A DNA stretch of 64,000 nt from an uncultured Chryseobacterium sp. (GCA_913775525.1 CAJYLH010000022.1:62001-126000); one strand, 5' to 3'; counted from the first letter of the stretch, positions 44,344 through 51,949 are shown. The notes: generated from the sequence alone by a model not told the origin. Program-made: numbers and translations.

Positions 44344-44682
44344 TTAAGGATTAAGGGTTTGATCAACGATTTCGGACATCGGTGCATTGGATTTCACGGA
44401 AGCGATGCCTCTTTCCATTGAAAAACTGTCATTGTACAGCTGGCTTTTACCAATGATTTCACCATTTCCCGCTTTTAGGACAAAATATGGCTTGTTGTTA
44501 GTGGACACGCGCCGGTCAAACCTTGAATCATTGTTTGAATTGATCCTCACCGATTCGATTCCTTTCAGGCAGGATGCCTTCTGGACATAGCCTTCGCTGG
44601 TTAAAATGGTCTCTCCGTTACCGGCTTTCAGATTAAACTGATACTCTTTGTTGACTCTCTGTGTAATAATAAATTTTCCCAT
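44344..44682 (-). CDS. YegP-like (DUF1508) protein
   Basis: A 112-residue protein starting at ATG 44682 (MGKFIITQRVNKEYQFNLKAGNGE); the in-frame extension to 44712 is rejected. It consists of two DUF1508 repeats, each with the pattern F-x-L-K-A-G-N-G-E-x-I and a following G-I-x-S-V-x-x-N: residues about 9-45 and 63-98. YegP-type proteins are small and stress-associated but lack a known activity. Second gene of the operon, 3 bases from the nuclease gene. Confidence 0.9.
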   Translation of the reverse strand: MGKFIITQRVNKEYQFNLKAGNGETILTSEGYVQKASCLKGIESVRINSNNDSRFDRRVSTNNKPYFVLKAGNGEIIGKSQLYNDSFSMERGIASVKSNAPMSEIVDQTLNP

Positions 44683-44692
44683 GGTAATGAGT

Positions 44693-44899
44693 TTAACTGG
44701 TATGACAGGCATTTGAACATGTTTTGCACCCGTTTGACTGGCTATATTCTTTTTTAGCCTCCTTTACCGCGCCGTCGCAGGATGAAAACATACCAAGATA
44801 TTTTCGGTTTTCAGTAGATGGCAGATAGGTGCAATATTCATCATGTACTTCATGATCTCCGTTGCTCTGTGCTTTTTTGTTGACATAATACTTTTTCAT
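44693..44899 (-). CDS. Small cysteine protein, first gene of the 11-gene operon
   Basis: A 68-residue soluble protein with cysteines at 23, 41, 58, 61 and 65; the last three lie in GCKTCSNACHTS, a likely metal-binding or redox site. The N-terminus KKYYVNKKAQSNGDHEVH is characteristic of a family of small proteins of unknown function. It is the promoter-proximal gene, with -7 box TACTTTTG at 44929-44936 and the shared palindromic motif at 44952-44975. Confidence 0.85.
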   Translation of the reverse strand: MKKYYVNKKAQSNGDHEVHDEYCTYLPSTENRKYLGMFSSCDGAVKEAKKEYSQSNGCKTCSNACHTS

Positions 44900-44928
44900 A
44901 GGTTGAAAATTTTAATTTTTTAATACCT

Positions 44929-44975
44929 CAAAAGTAAAGTCATTCACGTAGCCATCCTTACGGGTTTCCGTAAAA
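44929..44975 (-). promoter_or_regulatory. Promoter of the 11-gene operon with shared palindromic element
   Basis: Minus-strand -7 box TACTTTTG at 44929-44936. Fifteen bases upstream is a conserved element (plus-strand CCATCCTTACGGGTT, two variable bases, CGTAAAA) at 44952-44975, containing an inverted repeat TTACGG/CCGTAA. The same element, with identical spacing, lies before the 55-residue gene at 46047-46093. It overlaps the -33 position, so an activator or repressor binding here would control the promoter. Confidence 0.75.
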
Positions 44976-44981
44976 ACAAAA

Positions 44982-45006
44982 AAACCTTTCAGAAAATGAA
45001 AGGTTT
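44982..45006 (-). terminator. Terminator after the first response regulator gene
   Basis: Nine-base perfect arms AAACCTTTC and GAAAGGTTT, 7-base loop, T-run on the minus strand. It ends the regulator transcript just before the promoter of the 11-gene operon. Confidence 0.8.
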
Positions 45007-45025
45007 ATTGTTGAGTGAAATGAAT

Positions 45026-45691
45026 TCATATGATGCCAAGGTCTTTACAGAAGGCTACAAGCTGCTCATTGCTGTTCACCTGCAGGGCTTCCTTAAGGGC
45101 ATTCAGCCGTTTTTCAATGCTGCTTAAACTGTTGGGAGTAATATGGTTCTTCTGAAAGTAAACGGGAATGTTTTTCTGTAAAACTCCCTGGGAAATCAGG
45201 GATACCAGACTAATATCATAGTCTGAAAATTCGTAGCTGTTCAGCTTTTTGATTTCCTGTTTCAGGTCAAGCGAGAGGTAATTTTCATTCTGAGCTACGG
45301 CGGTAAGGGCCTTTTTGAGCTCTTTTGAATCGTTTCTCGCTTTTCTTACATATCCGTTGATGCCCGATTTGGTAAAAAGGGAATCGATCACACCGGATTT
45401 ATGCTCTGCAGAAAAAACAATCACCTTGAGGTCAGGCTGAAGTTTTCGTACCTCTTCAATAAGTTCTTGGCCGTTCTTGATATGCTGTTCCCGATGGTCT
45501 TCTTCATATTCGAGATCGGTAATCATCAGGTCATAAGGTTCTTTTTCACGGATGGATTTCTGTATTTTTCCCAGGGCGTCGTCACAGTAATACGCATAAT
45601 CTACTGTGTTGATGTTCAGTTCTTCCAGTGTTCTCTGTACTGAAATATTCGCACTTTCATGATCTTCTGCTATTAAAATTTTTTTAAACAT
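45026..45691 (-). CDS. Response regulator (first paralogue)
   Basis: A 221-residue regulator. Receiver domain 1-125: acidic pocket AED (8-10), phospho-acceptor D59 in MITDLEYE, Ser in VFSAEH, Lys in YVRKARND. The C-terminal part, about 150-221, is an HTH related to LuxR/NarL but divergent (YDISLVSLISQGVLQKNIPVYFQKNHITPNSLSSIEKRL). It is paralogous to the regulator at 46119-46781 (identical start MFKKILIAED, same domain lengths and D59). Partner of the TPR kinase at 46793-48418. It follows the 55-residue gene and its terminator. Confidence 0.9.
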   Translation of the reverse strand: MFKKILIAEDHESANISVQRTLEELNINTVDYAYYCDDALGKIQKSIREKEPYDLMITDLEYEEDHREQHIKNGQELIEEVRKLQPDLKVIVFSAEHKSGVIDSLFTKSGINGYVRKARNDSKELKKALTAVAQNENYLSLDLKQEIKKLNSYEFSDYDISLVSLISQGVLQKNIPVYFQKNHITPNSLSSIEKRLNALKEALQVNSNEQLVAFCKDLGII

Positions 45692-45810
45692 GGTTAGTTT
45701 TTTTAGAGATGAGAGATGGTATTAATCAAGTCGTTTATTTACCTATTTATCAATAAAGGTCTATCACAATACCCAAATCATCTTATATAATTTTTGATTG
45801 GTATGTACGT

Positions 45811-45845
45811 TAAAAACCTGTGCTTGCTCAATAAGCAGGCACAGG
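45811..45845 (-). terminator. Terminator after the 55-residue gene
   Basis: Arms of 11 bases CCTGTGCTTGC and GCAGGCACAGG with one mismatch/wobble, 7-base loop, followed on the minus strand by TTTTTA. It separates the 55-residue gene from the response regulator. Confidence 0.75.
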
Positions 45846-45851
45846 ATAAAG

Positions 45852-46019
45852 TTAGGCATATTGGATCAATTCCCAAGTCACAGCCTGTCCATTGTAAGGA
45901 GGCATTCTGTTGCCTCTTGAAATGGGAGCAGTAGTCGATGGGCTTCCAACAACTTTCCATACCCCAGATTCCGGGCAGTCTTCACCTGTTTTTGCTTTTG
46001 TTACTAATGGTTTTTTCAT
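45852..46019 (-). CDS. Short 55-residue protein, YjzC-like pattern
   Basis: An ATG at 46019 and a stop at 45852-45854 give 55 residues (MKKPLVTKAKTGEDCPESGV, then WKVVGSPSTT and a Trp-containing end). The pattern with G-x-x-x-P-x-S-G, glycines and W-x-L near the end loosely resembles the YjzC family of small proteins, but this is weak. It is preceded by a promoter with the shared palindromic element (46047-46093) and followed by its own terminator, both strong support for a real gene. Function unknown. The only long ORF at this place (to 45960) is in another frame and is not coding. Confidence 0.75.
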   Translation of the reverse strand: MKKPLVTKAKTGEDCPESGVWKVVGSPSTTAPISRGNRMPPYNGQAVTWELIQYA

Positions 46020-46046
46020 AGTCAATGATTTTAAAAGTTAACAGGT

Positions 46047-46093
46047 CAAAAGTATAACGCCTGATCATTCCATCCTTACGGGTTCACGTAAAA
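46047..46093 (-). promoter_or_regulatory. Promoter of the 55-residue gene with shared palindromic element
   Basis: -7 box TACTTTTG at 46047-46054 and, after exactly 15 bases, the conserved element at 46070-46093 (plus-strand CCATCCTTACGGGTT, variable CA, CGTAAAA). It contains the inverted repeat TTACG/CGTAA. Same layout as at 44929-44975, suggesting a common regulator, most likely one of the two adjacent response regulators. Confidence 0.75.
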
Positions 46094-46118
46094 GTGAGAA
46101 AAAATGAAGTTATGCCGT

Positions 46119-46781
46119 TTATATGAGCCCGATATCCTTGCAAATCACAATCATTTCAATATTGTTTTTTGCATTAAGGCTGTCACGGAGATCATTCAGC
46201 CTTTTTTCAATCGAGCGGATGCTGTGGGGATTGATGTTATTCTTTTTAAAATAGCTGCCTATTTCATTCTGCTTCCAGCCTTTGGAAAGAAGTTCCAGCA
46301 GCTTCAGGTCGTAATCGGTAAAGTCAAACGAAATATGGCGCAGGGCATTCATAATATCCTGAGGAATGGCCCTTTCCCCGTTATACACTTTACTGATGGT
46401 GCTTTTCAGGTCTTTTCCGTCATTCCGTGCTTTGCTTACATACCCGTTGATCTGATACCTTTCATACAGGTCATAAATAATTTTAGCCCGGTGCTCTATG
46501 GAGAAAACAATCACCTTTAAATCCGGATGTACCGTTCTTGCCTCAAGGATCAGCTCCTGGCCGGAATGTATGTTTTGCCGGATATGATCTTTCTGAAAGG
46601 ACAAATCTGTAATAAGCAGATCATAAGGCACATCTTCGGCAGCGGCTTTTTTTATTTTGCTGATGGCAGTATCACAATATGTGACAAAGTCAAAGTGCGG
46701 GATGTCCAATTCCCGAATGGTATTGGCGATTCCCAGATTCATCACCTGCTGGTCTTCGGCAATTAAAATTTTTTTGAACAT
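46119..46781 (-). CDS. Response regulator (second paralogue)
   Basis: A 220-residue regulator with the same plan as the one at 45026: receiver with AED (8-10), D59 in LITDLSFQ, VFSIEH, and K in YVSKARND, and a C-terminal divergent LuxR/NarL-type HTH (YDLKLLELLSKGWKQNEIGSYFKKNNINPHSIRSIEKRL). It starts 11 bases after the kinase gene, so kinase and regulator are co-transcribed. Both regulators end similarly (CKDIGLI / CKDLGII), showing gene duplication and divergence. Confidence 0.92.
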   Translation of the reverse strand: MFKKILIAEDQQVMNLGIANTIRELDIPHFDFVTYCDTAISKIKKAAAEDVPYDLLITDLSFQKDHIRQNIHSGQELILEARTVHPDLKVIVFSIEHRAKIIYDLYERYQINGYVSKARNDGKDLKSTISKVYNGERAIPQDIMNALRHISFDFTDYDLKLLELLSKGWKQNEIGSYFKKNNINPHSIRSIEKRLNDLRDSLNAKNNIEMIVICKDIGLI

Positions 46782-46792
46782 GGTTACAACGT

Positions 46793-48418
46793 TTACGAAG
46801 CCGGAACAGAAAGATTTACTTTCAGCCCCTTTTCAATTTCCGTGTCAAAAATAATGGCTCCGCCGATAGCAGCCATGCGGCTTTCCGCATTCCGCAAACC
46901 ATTTTTATAAATAAGATCGCCGGGAATACCGATGCCGTTGTCCTTATACTGGATCTCTACGGACGTTTCCGTCTTTTCAAACCTGAGGGCGACATGGCTG
47001 GCCTGGCTGTGCTTTTTCATATTCACCATCAGTTCGCGGATGATCTGAAAGACTTCGTCTTTTACCGGCGGACTGATATTTTCCCACAATGCCGGATTGT
47101 TTCCTGCGGTAAAGGTTTTTACCGTGTCATTATTGAATGAGGCAATCAGCTCTGAGATCTTCTTGCTGAATTCCTGTTCCTCATCCGCTTTATCATAGGA
47201 GATATCCCTCGATTTTTCATACACGAATTCCAATTCATCCAAAGCGGTATCCCGGTCAAAATGTTCCTGGTTTTCAATTTTGGTCATCACCTGGTAAATG
47301 CCGTTAGCGACGACATCATGCACTTTTTTGGATAACCGAAGCTGGGTGTTTTTTACTTCGAGTTCTTTTTCTTGTTTTAATTTTAATTGTCTCTTTCTGT
47401 ATCGTACTACAATAAAAATTATAATAATTATTAAAACGGCTATTCCAATGCAGAGTTTAAGAATATTATTACTTTTTTCTGTGCTTTCTCGCCTGAATTT
47501 TTCTGCATCAAATCTTTCAAGAGCAAATTGAGTTTTTGCTTTGCTTCTTATTGTAACAAGACTATCATCGATAGTTCTATATTTTAAGAAAAAGTTTTTA
47601 ACATTTCCAGTATTATCTAATAGAATAATATTTTCAATTGCTTTTAATTGGTCATCAGGACTATTATTATGTTTAGCTATTCTTAAGTTTTCTTGTGCAT
47701 AAAATAATGCTTTTGAACGATTTCGATTTTCAAAATATTTTGTTAAATGAAAAAGACTAGCGTTTAAACCATCATAATCTTTAATTTTATTTCTCATCTG
47801 AAAAGCTTTATATAACTCTGGTTCAGAATTGAAACTTGGATCTTTTAAAAATTTGGCATAAGCCAAGTTGTCAAAAATCTTTGAGTATAGTGTGTCACTT
47901 TTTATATATGGAGAAGTTGATAGTTTTTGTAAAATACTAATAGCTGAATCATATTTTTTAATATGAATGAATGAAGCTGCTTTATTATTTAAAAGTGTAA
48001 TCTTAGATTCTGCAGTAGCAAATTCTGCAGCAGCATCATAAAATTCTGCAGCTTTGATATAATCTTTCAAATGCTGGCTGGCAATACCTAAGTTATTAAA
48101 GTTTGAAACAATTTCTACACTATCATTTTTTTTATTCAGGTATTTAATTGCATTTAATCCTGAATCTCTACTCCCATAAAAATCTCCAGAATTACATTGA
48201 ATAATAGCCATGTTGACTAAACAACTCCCAGCAAGTGAAAAATTTTTGTTTTCAATAAAATTATCTTTTGCTCTGTTAAAATACTTAAATGCACTATCAC
48301 TTTTAGACTTACTTAAGTAATCATAAGCTTTATCGTACTCTTCTTTATTTGTGTTACTTCGCTTATTGCAAGAAGAGAAAAATATTAATAAGACAAAAGT
48401 TAAAATGGTTCTTTTCAT
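46793..48418 (-). CDS. TPR-domain sensor histidine kinase (NarL-system type)
   Basis: A 541-residue sensor: N-terminal lipobox-like FFSSC (Cys17), about 280 residues of TPR repeats in the periplasm, one transmembrane helix (about 320-338), then a HisKA_3-type kinase with His367 in KKVHDVVANG, and a HATPase_c with the N box around Asn466 and DNGIGIPG at 493-500. It should phosphorylate the adjacent regulators. The DNA coding for the TPR part (about 47400-48418) is much more AT-rich than the kinase part: one sampled 60-base line counts 25% G+C there against 42% in the kinase. This suggests the sensor domain was replaced. Confidence 0.92.
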   Translation of the reverse strand: MKRTILTFVLLIFFSSCNKRSNTNKEEYDKAYDYLSKSKSDSAFKYFNRAKDNFIENKNFSLAGSCLVNMAIIQCNSGDFYGSRDSGLNAIKYLNKKNDSVEIVSNFNNLGIASQHLKDYIKAAEFYDAAAEFATAESKITLLNNKAASFIHIKKYDSAISILQKLSTSPYIKSDTLYSKIFDNLAYAKFLKDPSFNSEPELYKAFQMRNKIKDYDGLNASLFHLTKYFENRNRSKALFYAQENLRIAKHNNSPDDQLKAIENIILLDNTGNVKNFFLKYRTIDDSLVTIRSKAKTQFALERFDAEKFRRESTEKSNNILKLCIGIAVLIIIIIFIVVRYRKRQLKLKQEKELEVKNTQLRLSKKVHDVVANGIYQVMTKIENQEHFDRDTALDELEFVYEKSRDISYDKADEEQEFSKKISELIASFNNDTVKTFTAGNNPALWENISPPVKDEVFQIIRELMVNMKKHSQASHVALRFEKTETSVEIQYKDNGIGIPGDLIYKNGLRNAESRMAAIGGAIIFDTEIEKGLKVNLSVPAS

Positions 48419-48429
48419 TAGTTTTTTCT

Positions 48430-48437
48430 CAAAAGTA
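48430..48437 (-). promoter_or_regulatory. -7 box of the sensor kinase gene
   Basis: Minus-strand TACTTTTG, the same octamer used before the 11-gene operon and 55-residue gene, 11 bases before the ATG at 48418. The shared palindromic element is not present here; the -33 region is inside the upstream terminator. Confidence 0.6.
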
Positions 48438-48445
48438 AATAAAAA

Positions 48446-48469
48446 AAACGAAGGAAAGTTCCTTCGTTT
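48446..48469 (-). terminator. Terminator of the small Gly/Pro-rich protein gene
   Basis: Eleven-base arms AAACGAAGGAA and TTCCTTCGTTT with a 2-base centre, followed on the minus strand by a T-run. It lies 7 bases past the small gene's stop. Confidence 0.8.
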
Positions 48470-48475
48470 CTTATC

Positions 48476-48685
48476 TCACTTTTTTGGAGGAGGGGGCAGC
48501 TGTCCTGTTTCTCCTCCTGTTCCACCACCTCCCCCTGGGCCTTCTGTTCCCGGATCTGGTGCAAGCCCCGTTCCCGGATTATCAGCTGTCTGTACAGTTG
48601 TGGTATCGCCGTTATTATTGCATGATGTATTGGCATTATGGTTTCCGAATGCTAAGCCGAATAGCATTAAAATAAATTGGATCAT
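48476..48685 (-). CDS. Small exported Gly/Pro-rich protein
   Basis: A 69-residue protein from ATG 48685 (MIQFILMLFGLAFGNHN); a TTG two codons earlier is the alternative. A hydrophobic N-terminus (1-15) acts as a membrane or export signal, and the rest is low-complexity, rich in Gly, Pro, Thr and Asn (PGTGLAPDPGTEGPGGGG). No family recognised. The following terminator and the inverted repeat upstream (48724-48743) support expression. Small proteins of this kind are common in Chryseobacterium next to regulators, but no function is known. Confidence 0.65.
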   Translation of the reverse strand: MIQFILMLFGLAFGNHNANTSCNNNGDTTTVQTADNPGTGLAPDPGTEGPGGGGGTGGETGQLPPPPKK

Positions 48686-49053
48686 TGTCAAAAAATTTAA
48701 TTGTTAAAGCATTCGTGTTCTTCCCTGCGAAACCGATCGCAGGCAGGGGTACACGGTAAAAATTTCGAAGCGCTTCTTAAATTTTTTGGGAAGTGAACCA
48801 TCTAAAACGGAAGAGAAACATCTGCTTCCCAACCCGGATATTTTCTTCCGTTTTATCTGGCGATTTTGAAATCAGTTTTTTTGTTTTTTTGTCCCTGATT
48901 TCTTTTACAAATATCCGATAGTAGGATGTCCTATTGAAGACAGTGAGTGGACAGTATAAGTAGTATAAAGTGCTGTTATTTACGGTTATCCGCAATTTTA
49001 TTGTCCAAGATTTGTCTAATTTGGACAACATATAACCCACTTATTAAAATTGT
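48686..49053. other. Intergenic region before the orphan gene
   Basis: Contains a 7-bp perfect inverted repeat CCTGCGA/TCGCAGG (48724-48730 and 48737-48743, 6-base loop) in the upstream part of the Gly/Pro-rich gene and a palindrome GAAGCGCTTC (48767-48776). A long minus-strand ORF (48777-49040) has no coding features and starts with GTG; it is rejected. No -7 box consensus was found for the plus gene at 49054 except TAATTTG near 49018. Confidence 0.4.
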
Positions 49054-49827
49054 ATGTTTGAAAAAAGAAAATTGCTGTTAAAAACAGCATATGAAAGAGC
49101 AAAAAAAGAGATCAAAGAGGAAAAAAATAATAAGAGTATTATTTTCGGATTTTTGAGTTTAAAGCTTGAAGAGAAATTTGGAGAGTCAAAAGATGCAAGA
49201 ACCTTTGTGAGATACTATAATAGATTGATAAACGATAACAGAGATTATGATATTGACGGAATAACCCTAGATCAGTTGAGTTGGTATATTGGATATAAAA
49301 ATTTTGAAGATTTCTGTGATAATTATGTTATTGAAAGAGACAGAGGCGATACACAGATTCAGTTAAAGATTGATCATGATGAAGAATCTCTTTCAGAAAA
49401 GCTTTCTAAAATCATCATTAACATAACAAATACACCAATCTTTAATGTTCCGCAGTTAGCGAAGAACGGAATTGGAATAGGGTTAATGTCAGTAATTCTT
49501 GTACTAGGGATGAATTTTAAGGATATATTGAAGGATAAAAACTTAATGTATTGGGACGGCAATGAGTATAAATTAACTTCTGAAGGTGATAAGAACCCAA
49601 ATCGACAATTGTTACCAGTAGACACAGTAAGGCTTAAATATTTTAAAAAAATAACAAGACCAGATACTTTGACAATTGACAATGCATTGGGAAATACCTA
49701 TTATTCAAAAAAGGATAATGAAGTAGAATTTTTTACTATGGGCGGTATTAATCCAAATAATGGTAAGGGTCTCAAGCAGGCAACTGAATACATGTTAACC
49801 AGATACGCAGGAATTTATGAAGAATAA
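49054..49827 (+). CDS. Orphan protein with a single membrane helix
   Basis: A 257-residue protein with a helical N-terminal domain (1-110, with DQLSWYIGYKNFEDFCDNYV), a linker rich in charged residues, one hydrophobic segment (about 137-152: NGIGIGLMSVILVLGM) and an extracytoplasmic C-terminal domain (about 165-257) ending GGINPNNGKGLKQATEYMLTRYAGIYEE. No signal peptide. No family recognised with certainty; the LSWYIGYKNFEDFC-type segment occurs in several Bacteroidota proteins of unknown function. AT-rich DNA suggests acquisition. Confidence 0.75.
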   Translation: MFEKRKLLLKTAYERAKKEIKEEKNNKSIIFGFLSLKLEEKFGESKDARTFVRYYNRLINDNRDYDIDGITLDQLSWYIGYKNFEDFCDNYVIERDRGDTQIQLKIDHDEESLSEKLSKIIINITNTPIFNVPQLAKNGIGIGLMSVILVLGMNFKDILKDKNLMYWDGNEYKLTSEGDKNPNRQLLPVDTVRLKYFKKITRPDTLTIDNALGNTYYSKKDNEVEFFTMGGINPNNGKGLKQATEYMLTRYAGIYEE

Positions 49828-49902
49828 GTACTCTTTCACAATTATTTAAAACTGTCGTAAAACAGTTGACACAATATTCCTTTATTTTCGTGCTTTTATA
49901 CG

Positions 49903-51693
49903 ATGAATAAAGGAATATTTTTCTTTCTGGTAGGTATCAGCTCTCTTCTGGTGGCCCAGCGGAAACCGGTGCAGATTGCATTTCTTTCGGATGTGCATTT
50001 CCAGGATCTGTACGGAAGCTTTTCGGACAACAATTTTAAAGGCATCATCAATCCGAAAACGGGAAAACCCACCATCCTCAGGACGATGGATTCGCAGCTG
50101 CATTCCACCCGGGTATTCAATGAAAATTACTTTGCCTTCCTGAAAGCACTTGATGATATCGCAGCAAAAGGAATACGGATCGTCGCCATGCCGGGAGATT
50201 TCACCGATGACGGACAGGCGTACAACCTTCGCGGGCTCAGGAAAGTACTAGACTGTTACCATCAGCAATACGGCATCCGCTTCTACCTGACTACCGGAAA
50301 TCATGATCCAGTCGGTCCGTTCCGGCAGGAAGGCGGGAAAGATGATTTTCTGGGTGAAGACGGTAGGCCGCTGGGCATTTATAGTGCACAACATACCGGA
50401 AATATAAAAAATAAGATCATCACCCGTGATATTGCTGAGTCCGGATACCTTGAAATCCTGGACGAACTTAAAGGTTTCGGCTTTTATCCGGATCAGAAGG
50501 ACCTGTATTGGAGCACGCCTTTCGATACAGAAGATTATGGGGACTATGCTTATTCAAAGGCGTTGCAAAATGCATCGTATAGTAAGAGGATGTACGACGT
50601 ATCGGAAGGATTTACTGTTCCGGACCTCAGCTATGTCGTGGAGCCGGTAAGCGGCGTATGGATGATCGCCATTGACGGCAATACCTATATCCCCAAAAAT
50701 ATCCAGGGCGATCCCAAAGATCCGGAAAATTATCACGGTGCGTCAATAGGATACAACAATGTTCTCAGCCATAAAAAACACTTGGTCCGTTGGGTGGCAA
50801 AACTGGCCGCAGAGGCCAAAGCCAACCATAAAGTACTCATTGCGTTCACGCATTATCCTATGGTTGACTTCAACGACGGGGCTACAGGAAGTATCAAAAC
50901 TCTGCTGGGAGAAAAAAAGTGGCAGCTGGAACGGGTCCCGGAAAAAACCGTTGCCCGGGCTTTTGCCGAAGCCGGATTGCAGGTTCACTTTGCCGGTCAT
51001 ATGCACATCAATGATACCGGATTGTATCAATCGGGAGACCAGATGCTGGTCAATGTACAGGTGCCATCGCTGGCGGCTTATCTTCCCGGATATAAAATCC
51101 TGACCATCCATGCTCCGGAACGGCTGGAAGTTCAGACCGAAATCCTGAATGAAGTTCCGCATTTTAATGACCTTTTTCCGCTGTACGAAAAGGAGTATGC
51201 AACCTTAAAAGCGACAAAGCCGGCGATGCTTTGGAATAAAGACATTTTGAAAACAAAATCTTACCATGATTTTATGCAGTTCCACCTCAGGGAACTCGTC
51301 CGGTTACGGATGATTCCCGGCGACTGGCCGAAAGATTTCGTTGAAAAAATATCTGCAATAACAGGTGAGGATCTTCTGCGGCTTGTTCATGCAGATAAAC
51401 CATTGAGTGGAATTCCTCCTGAAGCATTCAGGAACTGGACCGGCGAAGATCTCCTGCTGGACCTTTATAAATTCCAGTCGGCAGATGAGCTGGCCAGAAG
51501 GGATATTCCGGAAGAGCGGCTGAAACAGTATCCTATCCTGGAACAACTGTATGCCCGACAGACGACCGGCGATGCCTTTGTTAAGCAGCTACAGTCGGTT
51601 TTCAAAATCTTATCCCTGTTATCGCATGCCGATCCGGCGGATCATTTTGAAATAAACCTGAAATCAAAGAAGATCAAGAGATTGCAGGATTAG
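49903..51693 (+). CDS. Secreted calcineurin-like metallophosphoesterase
   Basis: A 596-residue exported phosphoesterase. Signal peptide 1-17 (VGISSLLVA). Metal ligands: SDVHF (about 28-32), PGDFTDDGQ, GNHDPVG, and GHMHI near 360 plus an intervening H in TGNHD/HYPMVDFNDG. Length is large because of a C-terminal domain (about 420-596) of unknown fold. These enzymes hydrolyse phosphomono- or diesters. With the PI-PLC and SusC/D genes nearby it fits phosphorus scavenging from organic phosphate. Confidence 0.9.
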   Translation: MNKGIFFFLVGISSLLVAQRKPVQIAFLSDVHFQDLYGSFSDNNFKGIINPKTGKPTILRTMDSQLHSTRVFNENYFAFLKALDDIAAKGIRIVAMPGDFTDDGQAYNLRGLRKVLDCYHQQYGIRFYLTTGNHDPVGPFRQEGGKDDFLGEDGRPLGIYSAQHTGNIKNKIITRDIAESGYLEILDELKGFGFYPDQKDLYWSTPFDTEDYGDYAYSKALQNASYSKRMYDVSEGFTVPDLSYVVEPVSGVWMIAIDGNTYIPKNIQGDPKDPENYHGASIGYNNVLSHKKHLVRWVAKLAAEAKANHKVLIAFTHYPMVDFNDGATGSIKTLLGEKKWQLERVPEKTVARAFAEAGLQVHFAGHMHINDTGLYQSGDQMLVNVQVPSLAAYLPGYKILTIHAPERLEVQTEILNEVPHFNDLFPLYEKEYATLKATKPAMLWNKDILKTKSYHDFMQFHLRELVRLRMIPGDWPKDFVEKISAITGEDLLRLVHADKPLSGIPPEAFRNWTGEDLLLDLYKFQSADELARRDIPEERLKQYPILEQLYARQTTGDAFVKQLQSVFKILSLLSHADPADHFEINLKSKKIKRLQD

Positions 51694-51759
51694 GGATGGT
51701 GTACAGGATTCTTAACTGAGTGTACCATTGATTTTACAAATTCATACAGTTAAATTATC

Positions 51760-51942
51760 AACCTTGTCAGGGTTCCGAACCCTGACAAGGTTCAGCCGTA
51801 AAACAACATTTAGCAGTGAAAGAAATACTAAACAATATGAGATGAAAATCTTTGATTAGCATAAACTCATGTGTTTTACTGTTTCAAAGCTGTTTTCATA
51901 AGATTCTTATGTATTAGAAAAACTTATGTGACTGTTGTGGTT
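51760..51942 (-). repeat. 180-bp interspersed repeat, copy A (inverted)
   Basis: Matches the reverse complement of the two copies at 59051-59231 and 59272-59452 over its full length (183 versus 181 bases). Shared landmarks are a 16-bp palindrome arm pair at 51760-51792 (left AACCTTGTCAGGGTTC, right GAACCCTGACAAGGTT, single-base centre), a GAAAATCTTTGATT block and the ending GTGGTT. Located between the metallophosphoesterase and PI-PLC genes. Confidence 0.85.
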
Positions 51943-51949
51943 AACCTTA

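Noticed and set aside
45778-45960. Minus-strand ORF of 60 codons
   Set aside because: It covers the 55-residue gene in another frame, and the 55-residue frame has the promoter and terminator in the right places.
48777-49040. Minus-strand ORF of 87 codons upstream of the orphan gene
   Set aside because: It starts with GTG, lies over the divergent regulatory region, has no domain or signal, and contains the palindromes of the region. Kept only as a note.
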